A DNA stretch of 64,000 nucleotides from Streptomyces sp. AJS327 (GTDB lineage: Bacteria > Actinomycetota > Actinomycetes > Streptomycetales > Streptomycetaceae): NCBI RefSeq assembly GCF_013450295.1, contig NZ_SKBR01000001.1, positions 123,501-187,500 of the forward strand, given 5' to 3'. How positions within the stretch are numbered: position 1 is the first letter of the stretch; each line of letters starts with the position of its first letter. The notes beneath the pieces are model-generated. The model saw only the letters and a list, made by a program, of their open reading frames with translations. It was not told the DNA's origin and searched no databases. Both the position numbers and the translations under genes were made by a program. Of this stretch, positions 44,771-54,005 are shown in pieces.

Positions 44771-45759
44771 GCGCGGACCTCCTCGGCCAGCTCCAGCGCG
44801 GCCCGGGCCATCGCAGCCGTCGTCTCCGGGTCCCGCATCATCAGCGGCACCGCCCGGCAGCGGATACCCGCGGCCTCGACGTCCGCCACGGAGCCCTCGT
44901 CCACCGAGTCCACCAGCCAGCCGTCCAGCAGACCGGAGCCGTAGTGCTGGGCCACGGCGGCCGCGGTGGTCTCCACCCCGACCGCGGCCAGCATCCGGTC
45001 CGCCATGCCGTGCACCGGCGCGTCCCCCACGATCGGCGAGAGACCGACCACCGGAACTCCCGCCTCCGCGATGGCCTCCCGCACCCCGGGCACCGAGAGG
45101 ATCGTCCCCACGCTCACCACCGGGTTGGAGGGCGGGAACAGCACGGTGTCCGCCTCCGCGATCGCGTCCAGCACCCCGGGCGCGGGCTTGGCGGTGTCCG
45201 CGCCGACCGGCACCACGGCGTGCGCCGGAACCGAGGCGCGCAGCCGTACCCAGTACTCCTGGAAGTGGATGGCCCTCCGGCCGCCTCCGCCCTCCCCGGC
45301 CGGCTCCTCGTCGAGGTCGGCGGTGTCGATCAGGACGTGGGTCTCCACCCGGTCGTCGGTCATCGGCAGCAGCCGCACCCCCGGCCGCCAGCGCTGGCAG
45401 AGCGCCTCGGTGACCGCGCTGAGCGGATACCCGGCTCCTATCATCTGGGTCCGGACGATGTGGGTGGCGAAGTCTCGGTCACCGAGTCCGAACCAGCCGG
45501 GACCGACGCCGTACGCGGCCAGCTCCTCCCGCACGGAGAAGGTCTCCTCGGCACGTCCCCAGCCCTGCTCCTCGTTGATCCCACCGCCGAGGGTGTACAT
45601 CACGGTGTCGAGGTCCGGGCAGACCTTCAGGCCGTACAGGTGGATGTCGTCTCCGGTGTTACCGATGACGGTGATCTCCGCCTCCGGCGCGGCCGACGTG
45701 AGACCTCGGAGGAAGCGGGCACCGCCAACGCCTCCGGCCAGAACCACAATGCGCTGCAT
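44767..45759 (-). CDS. fbiA: 2-phospho-L-lactate (or phosphoenolpyruvate) transferase of F420 synthesis
   Basis: Transfers a phospholactyl or phosphoenolpyruvyl group to the deazaflavin Fo, giving (dehydro-)F420-0. 330 aa from ATG 45759. [15 protein letters not shown] (nucleotide loop), [23 protein letters not shown] split by the metal-binding Asp residues, [23 protein letters not shown] and [14 protein letters not shown] are CofD signatures. It is the first gene of a two-gene operon with fbiB (4-bp overlap). Coenzyme F420 supports many streptomycete oxidoreductases, including tetracycline-type biosynthesis and PPOX-fold enzymes. Fo synthase is elsewhere. Confidence 0.96.
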   Translation of the reverse strand: MQRIVVLAGGVGGARFLRGLTSAAPEAEITVIGNTGDDIHLYGLKVCPDLDTVMYTLGGGINEEQGWGRAEETFSVREELAAYGVGPGWFGLGDRDFATHIVRTQMIGAGYPLSAVTEALCQRWRPGVRLLPMTDDRVETHVLIDTADLDEEPAGEGGGGRRAIHFQEYWVRLRASVPAHAVVPVGADTAKPAPGVLDAIAEADTVLFPPSNPVVSVGTILSVPGVREAIAEAGVPVVGLSPIVGDAPVHGMADRMLAAVGVETTAAAVAQHYGSGLLDGWLVDSVDEGSVADVEAAGIRCRAVPLMMRDPETTAAMARAALELAEEVRA

Positions 45760-45792
45760 GCGGACAGTCTGGCAGCCACCGGACGGCCGTCG

Positions 45793-46314
45793 TCAGCTGC
45801 CTACCGCTTGCCTGCCGCGCTCCGCGGGGGCGCCCGCGCAGCGCATGGGCATCCGCGTCAGACCCGGGAAGTAGACGTGCAGACTGACGGCCGGTTCCAG
45901 ACCGTCGTTGACCACTTCGTGCACATATCCGGGCGCGAAGACGCGCTGGGCGCCCGGCCCGAGCGCGCGGCACCGCTCCGGCCTCTCCGGCGCCGAGGCC
46001 GGGACCGAACGCTCCGTCAGTTCGCCCGCCAGCACGGTGAGGACGCCGGAGGAGGCGCCGTGGTCATGCCGCCCGCTGCCCTGTCCGGGCACCCAGCTCA
46101 GCAGCCAGACCTCGTACCCGGGTCCGGTGCGCAAGCGGTGGTACCAGCGGAGGGTGGCGTCGTACCGGACGAGCGGGGCCCAGTGGTCCCGGTCGGCGGC
46201 GATGGCGCGCGCCAGTCCGGCGAAGCCCGCCACCGTCGACGGGTGGGCGGGGACGGGCGGCAGCAGATGGGGAATGGCGAGCGGGTCGCCCGCGATCTCG
46301 ACGTCGCTGTTCAC
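45793..46314 (-). CDS. Cysteine dioxygenase-type cupin protein
   Basis: Non-haem iron cupin, 173 aa, expected to oxidise cysteine to cysteine sulfinate. GTG start at 46314. The three-His site is present: GRHDHGASSG (His83, His85) and GYVHEVVN (His132). LSWVPGQGSGRHDHG is the first cupin motif, and RVFAPGYVHEVVND the second. The acidic residue common to other cupins is absent, as in true cysteine dioxygenases. The upstream 769-bp region may hold its promoter and that of whiB. Its neighbour cystathionine beta-synthase is far off, so no sulfur operon is visible. A related thiol dioxygenase cannot be excluded. Confidence 0.88.
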   Translation of the reverse strand: MNSDVEIAGDPLAIPHLLPPVPAHPSTVAGFAGLARAIAADRDHWAPLVRYDATLRWYHRLRTGPGYEVWLLSWVPGQGSGRHDHGASSGVLTVLAGELTERSVPASAPERPERCRALGPGAQRVFAPGYVHEVVNDGLEPAVSLHVYFPGLTRMPMRCAGAPAERGRQAVGS

Positions 46315-47083
46315 GGTGTGGTGCCTTCGCTGTCAGAGGGCGCGCGGCCCGTTGCTGGATGACGGTGTGCCGAGGGCGTTCAGCGACAGCGACAGCGAGG
46401 GTGGTGCGGGCGGTTCCCGACGGGCGCCGGACGCGACAGGACTGTCGAGAACGTCGGCCCAGCGGAGTGCGCCGGGAACGCTGAGCGGCGGCAGCACGGC
46501 GTCCCCCGGTGAGCCGGGGAGACGGGGCCCCGGAAGGTGGGGCGGAGTTCGGCGCTCGCTCGCATGGCGCCCAGCAGACCGTGCGAACCGTCCCGCTGTC
46601 AAACGGATGTCGTGTTTGGGGGGAATGTTTCACCGCTTCCGGTTGCCGTGGTCGGCGTCACCTCCGCGGGCCGCGACCATGGAGAGCGCCGTGGTGCGCC
46701 GTGGTCGCCGCTCCGGTTCCTCGCCGGAGGTGGTGCGCGGGGTTCGCGCGGCGGCGTGCGGACTCCACCGGCTTCGCGCGGGCTTCGCGTGGGTCCGCGG
46801 GCCGGTGCTCGCCGGGCCGGAGCGGGTGGCCGGGCGCCGGGCGGGAGTGTGCGCGTAACGGGTCATCGCGGTCTATCTCGGCAATTCAGCATCAACTGAT
46901 CGCTTTGAATAGATTTGAACACTTACTGGATGAGTTTGGTTCCGCAGAGTGAATAACGGGCTCAATAGCAGATCTCGGCTTGACTGCCCCGGATCGGCAC
47001 ACTTGTAATTTCACCCGTGTTGTTCGAGCGGGCTCGGCAACGACGGCAGCACGGGAAAGCAGCGACAGACGAGGGGTGCGCAG
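46315..47083. promoter_or_regulatory. Long non-coding region between the cysteine dioxygenase and whiB genes
   Basis: The 769-bp divergent region is the longest gap in the window. The half next to the dioxygenase gene is GC-rich with no supported gene. On the minus strand, TTGACA occurs at 46603-46608 without a good -10. The half next to whiB (46860-47020) is strikingly AT-rich for this genome, with TTTGAATAGATTTGAACACTTA-type sequence. Multiple promoters are expected for a developmental regulator. Confidence 0.6.
46980..47009 (+). promoter_or_regulatory. Predicted whiB promoter
   Basis: TTGACT (46980-46985), an 18-bp spacer, TGTAAT (47004-47009). The predicted transcript would have a leader of roughly 65 nt before the ATG at 47084, with GAGGGGTG as ribosome site. 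WhiB genes often have a second, developmentally regulated promoter further upstream. Confidence 0.55.
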
Positions 47084-47347
47084 ATGACCGAGCTGTTCCA
47101 ACAACTCCTGGTCGACGAGTCGGACGAGGAACTCGGCTGGCAGGAACGCGCGCTGTGCGCGCAGACCGACCCCGAATCCTTCTTCCCAGAGAAGGGCGGC
47201 TCGACCCGGGAGGCGAAAAAGGTCTGCCTCGCCTGTGAAGTCCGCTCCGAGTGCCTGGAATACGCCCTCGCGCACGACGAACGTTTCGGTATCTGGGGCG
47301 GTCTGTCCGAGCGTGAGCGGCGGCGACTGAAGAAGGCGGCCGTCTGA
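47084..47347 (+). CDS. whiB: WhiB-family iron-sulfur transcriptional regulator
   Basis: 87 aa protein that binds a [4Fe-4S] cluster through four cysteines (Cys25, Cys48, Cys51, Cys57) and acts with the vegetative sigma factor. The turn GIWGG (69-73) and the basic tail ERERRRLKKAAV, which contacts DNA, are diagnostic. The length and the N-terminus MTELFQQLLVDESDEELGWQ agree with the sporulation regulator WhiB of Streptomyces, which works with WhiA. The neighbouring genes also agree with its remembered chromosomal position. It is a single gene with a long AT-rich 5' region. I am confident of the family and fairly confident it is WhiB itself rather than another Wbl protein. Confidence 0.93.
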   Translation: MTELFQQLLVDESDEELGWQERALCAQTDPESFFPEKGGSTREAKKVCLACEVRSECLEYALAHDERFGIWGGLSERERRRLKKAAV

Positions 47348-47591
47348 CGGGCACTCGCCCCACCCGGTACGATCCCGGCTTCGCCCCCCCCGGACGAGCC
47401 GGTCGGGACCCATCGCCACCGGATACCGATACGGACCGCCGGACGCCCCGCACCGAGCCGTTAGTGTGGGGCCGTCCGAGACGCACCTCGCCCCACGGGG
47501 CACGTGCGTCCACCGCAGCGTCTTCCGGGGGTTACAGCCTTGAGCGGCTCCGCCGCGGGCCCCCGCGCCTCCGGGGAGGGCCCGTACCTCG

Positions 47592-50500
47592 ATGTCCGTG
47601 CACAGCCATACGGTGGCCCAACACCCGGCGGCCACACCTGAGTTCCCCCGGCACGTGGTCACCGCCGTGCTCGTCGCGCACGACGGCGCGCGCTGGCTGC
47701 CCGAGTCGCTGACCGCGCTGCTCGGCCAGGAGCGCCCCGTCCAGAGCGTCATCGCCGCCGACACCGGCAGCGCGGACGACTCGGCGCGGCTGCTGTCCGA
47801 GTCGCTCGGCGCCGACCGGGTGCTCCACATGGCGCGCCGCACCGGCTTCGGTGCCGCCGTCGACGAGGCCGCCCGTACCGCGCGGGTGCTCACCCCGGAG
47901 GACCTGCCGTACCTGAAGCGTCCCTCCGGCTGGGACCCGGTCACCCGCAGCTGGCGGGACGAGGCGTACGACATGCCGGAGCTTCCGCACGGCGAACCCG
48001 TGCAGTGGCTCTGGCTGCTGCACGACGACTGCGCGCCCGAGCCGGACGCCCTCGCCGAGCTGCTGCGGGTGGTGGACGCCGACCCGTCCGTCACCGTCGC
48101 CGGGCCCAAGCTCCGCGGCTGGTACGACCGCAGGCAGCTGCTGGAGGCCGGGGTCTCCATCGCCAACAGCGGCCGCCGCTGGACGGGCGTGGAGCGCCGG
48201 GAACAGGACCAGGGACAGCACGACCAGGTGCGGCCGGTGCTCTCCGTCTCCACCGCCGGGATGCTCGTCCGCCGGGACGTCTTCGAGGCGCTCGGCGGGT
48301 TCGACCGGCGGCTGCCGCTCATGCGGGACGACGTGGACCTGTGCTGGCGCGCGCACGCGGCGGGCCACCGGGTGATGGTGGTACCGGACGCCGTGGCGCG
48401 GCACGCGGAGGCCGCGTCCCGCGAGCGGCGGCCCGTCGACTGCGTCGGCCGGGCCAGCCGCGGCGCCAGCCCACACCGGGTGGACAAGGCGGGCGCGGTC
48501 TACACCCTGCTGGTCAACGCGCGCGCGGCGGTGCTCCCCTGGGTGCTGCTGCGGCTCGTCGTGGGCACCGTGCTGCGGACCCTCGCCTACCTCGTGGGGA
48601 AGGTGCCGGGACAGGCGCTGGACGAGATCGCCGGGCTCTCCGCCACGCTGCTGCGGCCCGGGCGGATCATCGCGGCCCGGCGCCGACGGGGCAAACCCCA
48701 CGTCCCGCACACCGAGCTGCGGGCCCTCTTCCCCCCTCCCGGGGCGACCGTTCGGGCCACCGCCGAGCAGGTCGCCAGTAACCTCGGTGGCCGCTCCGAA
48801 CCCGAACTCTCCTCGGGCGGACGGCACGGCGCGGTGGAGTCCGGCCCGGGCGACGACGACGCGGACTTCCTGGAGGTCGACCAGTTCGCGCGGGCCAGGC
48901 GGCTGGCGGGCAAACCGGCGCCGGTGCTCTTCGCCGTCCTGCTGCTCGTCTCGCTGGTGGCCTGCCGGGCACTGCTGGGCGGTGGCGCCCTCGCGGGCGG
49001 CGCGCTGCTCCCCGCTCCGGCGGACGTCTCCGACCTGTGGGCGCGCTACACGGAGGGGTGGCATCCGGTCGGTACCGGCGGTACCGAGTCGGCGCCGCCC
49101 TACCTCGCGCTCGTCGCCGCCGTCTCCACGCTGCTGTTCGGCAGCACCGGACTGGCGCTGACCCTGCTGCTCGTCTGTTCCGTGCCGCTCGCCGGGCTCA
49201 CCGCGTACTTCGCGTCCCGGCCGCTGGTCGAGTCGCGGCTGGTCCGCGCCTGGGCGAGCGTCACCTACGCCTTCCTGCCCGCCGCGACGGGCGCGCTGGC
49301 CGGCGGCCGGATCGGCACCGCCGTGCTGGCCGTCCTGCTGCCGCTGCTGGCCCGCGCCGCGGTCGCCTCCGGCGGCCTGCGCGGGAAGCCGAGCTGGCGG
49401 GCGGCCTGGGGGTACGGGCTGCTGCTCGCGCTGGCCACCGCGTTCACTCCGATCGTCTGGCCGGTGGCGCTGGTGCTGGCGGCCGCCGCGCTGGTGTGGC
49501 ACTGGCGCTCGGGCGGGCGGGCGCTCCGCGCGGTGGCGCTCCGTCAGCTCGCCGCGCTGCTGACGCCGCTGGCGCTGCTGGCCCCGTGGTCGCTGGCGCT
49601 GCTGACCAGCCCCGGTGACCTGCTCAGCGAGGTCGGCCTGCCCTACGGGACGGGCTCCGCCTCGGTCCTCGACCTCCTGACCCTCTCGCCCGGCGGGCCG
49701 GGAGCGCTGGGCGGACTGTTGCTCGGCGGGGTGTTGCTGGCCGCGCTCGCGGCGCTGCTGCGGGGCGAGCGGGTCACCGCGATCCGCGCCGCCTGGCTGG
49801 CCGCGCTGGTCGGGCTGCTGTTCGCCGGGCTGTCCAACGGCTCGGCGTGGGCCGGGCCCGCGACGCTGGTGTACGGCGTCGGGCTGCTGTCCGCCGCCGC
49901 GCTGGGGGCGGAGGGCGCCAAGGAGCGGGTCGCCGAGCAGAGCTTCGGCTGGCGGCAGCCCGCCGCCGTGCTGATCGCGGCGGCCGCCGTCGCGGCGCCG
50001 CTGCTGTCCGCCGTCAACTGGATGGTGGATGGCGCCGACACCCCGCTCTCCCGCCGTGACCCCGTGCAGGTGCCCGCCTTCGTCGCGGAGGAGAGCGGCA
50101 CCCGGGACCAGGCGCGCACCCTGGTGCTCTCCGGTTCCGCGGACGCCTCCGACGTGCGGTACTCCCTGGTGCGCGGCTCCGGAGCCCGCCTCGGCGACGC
50201 CGACCTGGCGGCGGCGATGGGCACCGAGAGCGGGCTGGACCGGGTCGTCTCGCACCTGGTCGCCGGTTCCGGCGCGGACCAGAGCAGCCAGCTCGGCGGG
50301 TACGCGGTGCGGTACGTCCTGGTCCGGGACGGCGCGCCCCGGGAGATGAGCCGGGTACTGGACACCACCCCCGGACTGACCCGGCTCAGCCAGGAGGACG
50401 GCAGCGCCCTGTGGCGGGTCGACAGCGAGGTCTCACGGCTCGCCGTGGTGCCGGGGCAGCGTGAGAACGGCGCCGCCGGTGCCGTCACCGCGCCGGTGCC

Positions 50501-51338
50501 GGTCGCGGCCGGTGCCGTCGAGGCACACACGGAGCTGCCGGACGGTCCGGCGGGCCGCGTGCTGCGGCTGGCCGACGCCGCCGATCCGGGCTGGCGGGCG
50601 ACGCTGGACGGCGCGGCGCTCCAGAAGACCACCGTGGACGGCTGGGCGCAGGGCTTCGAACTGCCCACGAACGGCGGTCAGCTGGACCTCACCTACGAGC
50701 CGCCCGCCAGCCACGGCCTGTGGCTGTGGGGACAGGCGGCGCTGGTCGTGGTGGTCGTCGTGCTGGCGCTGCCCGGCCGCCGCCGCGAGGTGGACGACGA
50801 CCTGCCAGAGGAGCCCGTGGTGCCCGCCCAGCCCGTGGCGGGCGAGGGGCGCCGGGCGCGCAGGCTGCGCGCGGCTGCGGCCGGTGCGGAGTCCGGTGCG
50901 GAGGCCACCTCCGCCGAACCCCCACGCCCGCCGGATGGGTTGGCGCCGCCGCCCCAGGACCCCGCGCTGATTCCCGGGCAGGCGCCGCCGCCCCCGCCCC
51001 CGGCGTACGTGCCGGAGCAGGGGGTTCCCGGACAGCAGTCGCCCCCTCCGGGCTACCCGGCGGGCGAGGCGCCGCCCCCACCCCCCGGTGACGCGCCCGC
51101 GTACCCCGTGCCGCCCGACCCGTACGGCGCGGACCCGTACGGCGCTGCCCCCTACGGCGGCGATCCCTACGGCGCCGACCCGTACGGGTACCAGGGCGGC
51201 CAGGCGTACCAGGAGGCCCCGGGACACCAGGGCCAGCAGGGCTATCCGAGCCAGCAAGGCCAGCAGGGACACCAGGGACACGGCGGGCACGACGGTGCGG
51301 CGGGATCCCCCTACGGCAACGGGAGCGCGCAGCAGTGA
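47592..51338 (+). CDS. Giant family 2 glycosyltransferase fused to polytopic membrane region
   Basis: 1248 aa. Residues about 20-290 are a GT-A domain: VTAVLVAHDGARWLPESLTAL, AADTGSADDSARLL, the DxD-like WLWLLHDDCAPEPDA, and GGFDRRLPLMRDDVDLCWRAH with the catalytic acidic cluster. After a helical link, residues about 435-830 hold roughly ten to twelve membrane helices and a periplasmic domain, then a final helix (LWLWGQAALVVVVVVLAL) near 1045. The last 190 residues are Pro/Gly/Gln/Tyr-rich with repeats DPYGADPYG and QQGYPSQQGQQG. Such fusions probably add and export sugars on a lipid carrier. The GTG of the following DUF5719 gene overlaps its stop by 4 bp, implying a joint complex. Confidence 0.9.
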   Translation: MSVHSHTVAQHPAATPEFPRHVVTAVLVAHDGARWLPESLTALLGQERPVQSVIAADTGSADDSARLLSESLGADRVLHMARRTGFGAAVDEAARTARVLTPEDLPYLKRPSGWDPVTRSWRDEAYDMPELPHGEPVQWLWLLHDDCAPEPDALAELLRVVDADPSVTVAGPKLRGWYDRRQLLEAGVSIANSGRRWTGVERREQDQGQHDQVRPVLSVSTAGMLVRRDVFEALGGFDRRLPLMRDDVDLCWRAHAAGHRVMVVPDAVARHAEAASRERRPVDCVGRASRGASPHRVDKAGAVYTLLVNARAAVLPWVLLRLVVGTVLRTLAYLVGKVPGQALDEIAGLSATLLRPGRIIAARRRRGKPHVPHTELRALFPPPGATVRATAEQVASNLGGRSEPELSSGGRHGAVESGPGDDDADFLEVDQFARARRLAGKPAPVLFAVLLLVSLVACRALLGGGALAGGALLPAPADVSDLWARYTEGWHPVGTGGTESAPPYLALVAAVSTLLFGSTGLALTLLLVCSVPLAGLTAYFASRPLVESRLVRAWASVTYAFLPAATGALAGGRIGTAVLAVLLPLLARAAVASGGLRGKPSWRAAWGYGLLLALATAFTPIVWPVALVLAAAALVWHWRSGGRALRAVALRQLAALLTPLALLAPWSLALLTSPGDLLSEVGLPYGTGSASVLDLLTLSPGGPGALGGLLLGGVLLAALAALLRGERVTAIRAAWLAALVGLLFAGLSNGSAWAGPATLVYGVGLLSAAALGAEGAKERVAEQSFGWRQPAAVLIAAAAVAAPLLSAVNWMVDGADTPLSRRDPVQVPAFVAEESGTRDQARTLVLSGSADASDVRYSLVRGSGARLGDADLAAAMGTESGLDRVVSHLVAGSGADQSSQLGGYAVRYVLVRDGAPREMSRVLDTTPGLTRLSQEDGSALWRVDSEVSRLAVVPGQRENGAAGAVTAPVPVAAGAVEAHTELPDGPAGRVLRLADAADPGWRATLDGAALQKTTVDGWAQGFELPTNGGQLDLTYEPPASHGLWLWGQAALVVVVVVLALPGRRREVDDDLPEEPVVPAQPVAGEGRRARRLRAAAAGAESGAEATSAEPPRPPDGLAPPPQDPALIPGQAPPPPPPAYVPEQGVPGQQSPPPGYPAGEAPPPPPGDAPAYPVPPDPYGADPYGAAPYGGDPYGADPYGYQGGQAYQEAPGHQGQQGYPSQQGQQGHQGHGGHDGAAGSPYGNGSAQQ

Positions 51339-52894
51339 ACCGGACCACCCTGAATCTGATCGGCGCGGTCACCGCACTCGCCGCCGTGGCCGGGGTCGCC
51401 GCCGCGTCCGCGCCGGGGGAGGACTCCCCGGGCGGTACGGCCGAGCGCCGCCCCGTCGAGCGGTCCACCCTGGTCTGCCCCAAGCCGACGCTCTCCGACG
51501 TGGCCGAGACGGACTACACCGCGTTCTCCCCGAAGGGCGGCCCCCGGAGCAAGGGGAGCGCCGAACTCCACCCCGCCGCGCTGGCGGAGACCGGCGAGGA
51601 CCCGGAGAACGACGGCAAGAGCGGTGACGGCGAAAACGGCGAAGGTGCTGACAAGGACGACAAGGGGGGCAGGGGTGGGAAGAGTGAGCCCTTCGTTCCG
51701 CTGAGCAGCCCGGGCACCCCGGTGACCGACTCGACCGACAGTGCCGAGGCGCCCGCGCTCGTCGGCTCCGCCGAGGGCCGGTTCGCGCCCGGTTGGACCG
51801 TGCAGCAGACCACCGAGGTCAGCGCGGGAGCCGGGCGCGGCCTCCAGGGGGCCGCGTGCACCGCGCCGGACACCAGCATGTGGTTCCCCGGCGCCAGCAC
51901 CGCCGACGACCGTCAGGACTACGTGCACCTGACCAACCCGGACAGCACCGCCGCCGTCGTCGACCTGGAGCTGTACGGCAAGGACGGCAGGGTGTCGTCC
52001 GCCTCCGGGGAGGGCGTCACCGTCCCGCCGCGCTCCACCGTGCCGGTGCTGCTCTCCACCCTGACGCCCGATCCGGTCACGAACCTCACCGTGCACGTCG
52101 CGGCCCGCTCCGGCCGGGTGGGCGCCCAGGTGCAGGCGGTGGACGAGAGGATCGGCGGCGACTGGCTGGCCCCGGTCAGCAGGGCCACGCCCTCGGTCGT
52201 CCTGCCGGGCATTCCGGCCGACGCCACCTCCGTGCGGCTGGTCGCCTTCGCCCCCGGGGACGAGGACGCCGACCTCTCGGTGCGGCTCGCCACCCCCTCC
52301 GGCTCCATCGCCCCCGCCGGGCACGACACCCTGCACGTCAAGGGTGGCCGGACCACCGCCGTCGACCTGCGCAAGCTCACCCAGGGGCAGCCCGGGTCGC
52401 TGCTGCTCGGCCCGGCCGAGGGCAGTGAGCTGAAGACCCCGGTGGTCGCCGCGGCGCGGATCACCCGGGGCAAGGGCGCGCGGCAGGAGACGGCCTTCAT
52501 CACCTCCACCGGCCCGCTCGGGCAGCGCGGCACCGTCGCCGACAACCGGGCCAAGGGCACCACCCTCGCGCTGGCCGCCCCCGGGAAGGCGGCGAAGGTC
52601 CGCGTGACCGCCTCGGCGGGCAGCGGCGGCGGAACCGCCGTGCGCCGCACGGTCAACGTCAAGGGCGGCGGCACCACCGCGCTCACCCCGCCCCGCCCGC
52701 GTGGCGGCAAGGGCAGCTACGCGCTGACCGTCGAGCGGGTCTCGGGCGGGCAGGTGCACGCCTCCCGGATGCTGGAGCGGTCAGGCGGTGGCGGGCTGCC
52801 GATGTTCACCGTGCAGACCCTGTCCGACGACCGTGGCACCGTGGCCGTCCCGGACTCGGGCCAGGACCTCTCCGTGCTGACGGACGCCGACTGA
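51335..52894 (+). CDS. DUF5719-family secreted protein
   Basis: 519 aa. An N-terminal hydrophobic segment (LNLIGAVTALAAVAGVAAASA) acts as signal or anchor, so the rest lies outside the membrane. An acidic, Lys/Gly-rich linker (about 70-115) is followed by beta-rich repeats: WFPGASTADDRQDYVHLTNPD begins the conserved DUF5719 region, and similar LxxPGxxA and VxLRxAxGS blocks follow. There is no catalytic motif I recognise. GTG 51335 overlaps the glycosyltransferase stop (GTGA), and the pair is conserved in actinobacteria as I recall, so it is likely a partner of that membrane enzyme. Function unknown. Confidence 0.85.
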   Translation: MNRTTLNLIGAVTALAAVAGVAAASAPGEDSPGGTAERRPVERSTLVCPKPTLSDVAETDYTAFSPKGGPRSKGSAELHPAALAETGEDPENDGKSGDGENGEGADKDDKGGRGGKSEPFVPLSSPGTPVTDSTDSAEAPALVGSAEGRFAPGWTVQQTTEVSAGAGRGLQGAACTAPDTSMWFPGASTADDRQDYVHLTNPDSTAAVVDLELYGKDGRVSSASGEGVTVPPRSTVPVLLSTLTPDPVTNLTVHVAARSGRVGAQVQAVDERIGGDWLAPVSRATPSVVLPGIPADATSVRLVAFAPGDEDADLSVRLATPSGSIAPAGHDTLHVKGGRTTAVDLRKLTQGQPGSLLLGPAEGSELKTPVVAAARITRGKGARQETAFITSTGPLGQRGTVADNRAKGTTLALAAPGKAAKVRVTASAGSGGGTAVRRTVNVKGGGTTALTPPRPRGGKGSYALTVERVSGGQVHASRMLERSGGGGLPMFTVQTLSDDRGTVAVPDSGQDLSVLTDAD

Positions 52895-53015
52895 CCGGCG
52901 CGCACCGCCTGGTGGGCACCGGCCGCCGGGCACCGTCGGGGCCGTCGGCTCGGAGGTGCTCGGCGGAGTCCGTCTCGGCGGGGTGGGTGGTCGTTCGGCG
53001 GCGGGGCGGGCGGGG

Positions 53016-53498
53016 TCAGTCCTGTCCGTAGCGGGGGTCGACGGACTCGGGGGCGAGCCCGAGCAGTTCGGCCACCTGCTCCACCACGACCTCGTGCACC
53101 AGCAGGGCCCGCTCGTCCCGCCCGCCCGCGCGGATCTCCACCGGGCGCCGGTAGACGACGACCCGCGCCGGACGGTCGCCCTCCGGTCCGGTCACCCGCC
53201 CCAGCGGGACCGTCTCGGTGTCCTCGGAGAGTCCGCCCTCCAGCGCCTCGTCGGGTCGCCCGGTGCCCCGTGGCGCCATCGGCGGCACCTCCTGGACGGC
53301 GAACTCGACCCCGCTCAACTGCGGCCAGTGCCGCTCCAGGCGGCCGATCGAGTCGCGCACCAGGTCGTCGAAGGCCTCGGCCCGGCTGATGGCGAGCGGA
53401 ACCTGCGGCGGAGCCACCGGACCGCGCATACCGCGCCCGTGCCGGTCCCGGCGCCGGGGGCCCGGCTCCGGTTCGCGCGGCGGTACATGACTGGTCAT
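53016..53498 (-). CDS. Zincin-like (PF06262-type) protein lacking the second metal His
   Basis: 160 aa from the ATG at 53498, behind GAAGG. (An upstream in-frame start at 53555 has poor support.) The conserved fold begins near residue 38 with ISRAEAFDDLVRDSIGRLE, then VEFAVQEVPP, VVVYRRPVEIRA and LVHEVVVEQVAELLGL. In metallopeptidases the last segment is HExxH; here it reads HEVVV, His135-Glu136 without the second His. The protein may be a non-catalytic relative or use a different zinc ligand. It is divergent from the DUF3499 gene. Function unknown. Confidence 0.82.
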   Translation of the reverse strand: MTSHVPPREPEPGPRRRDRHGRGMRGPVAPPQVPLAISRAEAFDDLVRDSIGRLERHWPQLSGVEFAVQEVPPMAPRGTGRPDEALEGGLSEDTETVPLGRVTGPEGDRPARVVVYRRPVEIRAGGRDERALLVHEVVVEQVAELLGLAPESVDPRYGQD

Positions 53499-54005
53499 CA
53501 CCTTCGAGCCTAGCCCCGGCCCGCGCACCCCGGGACGCATATACCGGTCAGGCACCCGGATGTCACGCGATGAACGTCCTCATCGGTTTTCCGTCCGCCC
53601 CGGGTTCCCGCGCGGCGGGCGGTCCCCCGTGTCATCCTCCCGCGTCCGTAGCGAACGGTCGGTCAGGAGCCGTACGTCCGTCGGACGAACGGCTGAGGGA
53701 TTCCCCACGGTTCCCGCGCCCCGCGTGGGCCGAACCCGGCCGCGCGGCACGGGACTCCGCCCCCTCCGAGCGCCCGGGAACCCGGCGGCACGGGGCGCCC
53801 GCCGCCGGTGGAGCCGCAGGCGGCGCCCGTCCCCCGCGGCGCGGCGGCGGCCACGCCGGGGAGACCGCCGGACGGCCCCCTCTCCGTTCGCCCGGCCGCT
53901 TCGTCCGCGCAGATCAGGCGTTCCCGGCGAACCGGGGCGACACGGCAGAGTGACGCGGTGGAGAGTCATCGCAGCCCGCTCACGAGTGCGGTACGGTCCA
54001 ACGTC
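53499..54005. other. Divergent intergenic region between the zincin-like and DUF3499 genes
   Basis: About 500 bp, GC-rich, no gene supported. The left end (53520-53600) is less GC-rich and could hold the promoter for the zincin-like gene. A GTG at 53958 could extend the DUF3499 gene by 16 codons, shortening this gap. No strong hairpin or repeat noticed. Confidence 0.5.

Noticed and set aside
46380..46565. A 61-codon minus-strand frame with Cys-Cys ahead of the cysteine dioxygenase gene, considered as a cysteine-responsive leader peptide
   Set aside because: Too long for an attenuation leader, no good ribosome site, no hairpin alternation that I could find, and the Cys pair is far from the end.
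46630..46866. A 78-codon basic frame in the whiB upstream region
   Set aside because: No ribosome site, low-complexity composition, and no recognised fold.
47375..47405. A short CCGGCT/AGCCGG pairing after whiB, considered as a terminator
   Set aside because: Only 6 bp with a large C-rich loop.
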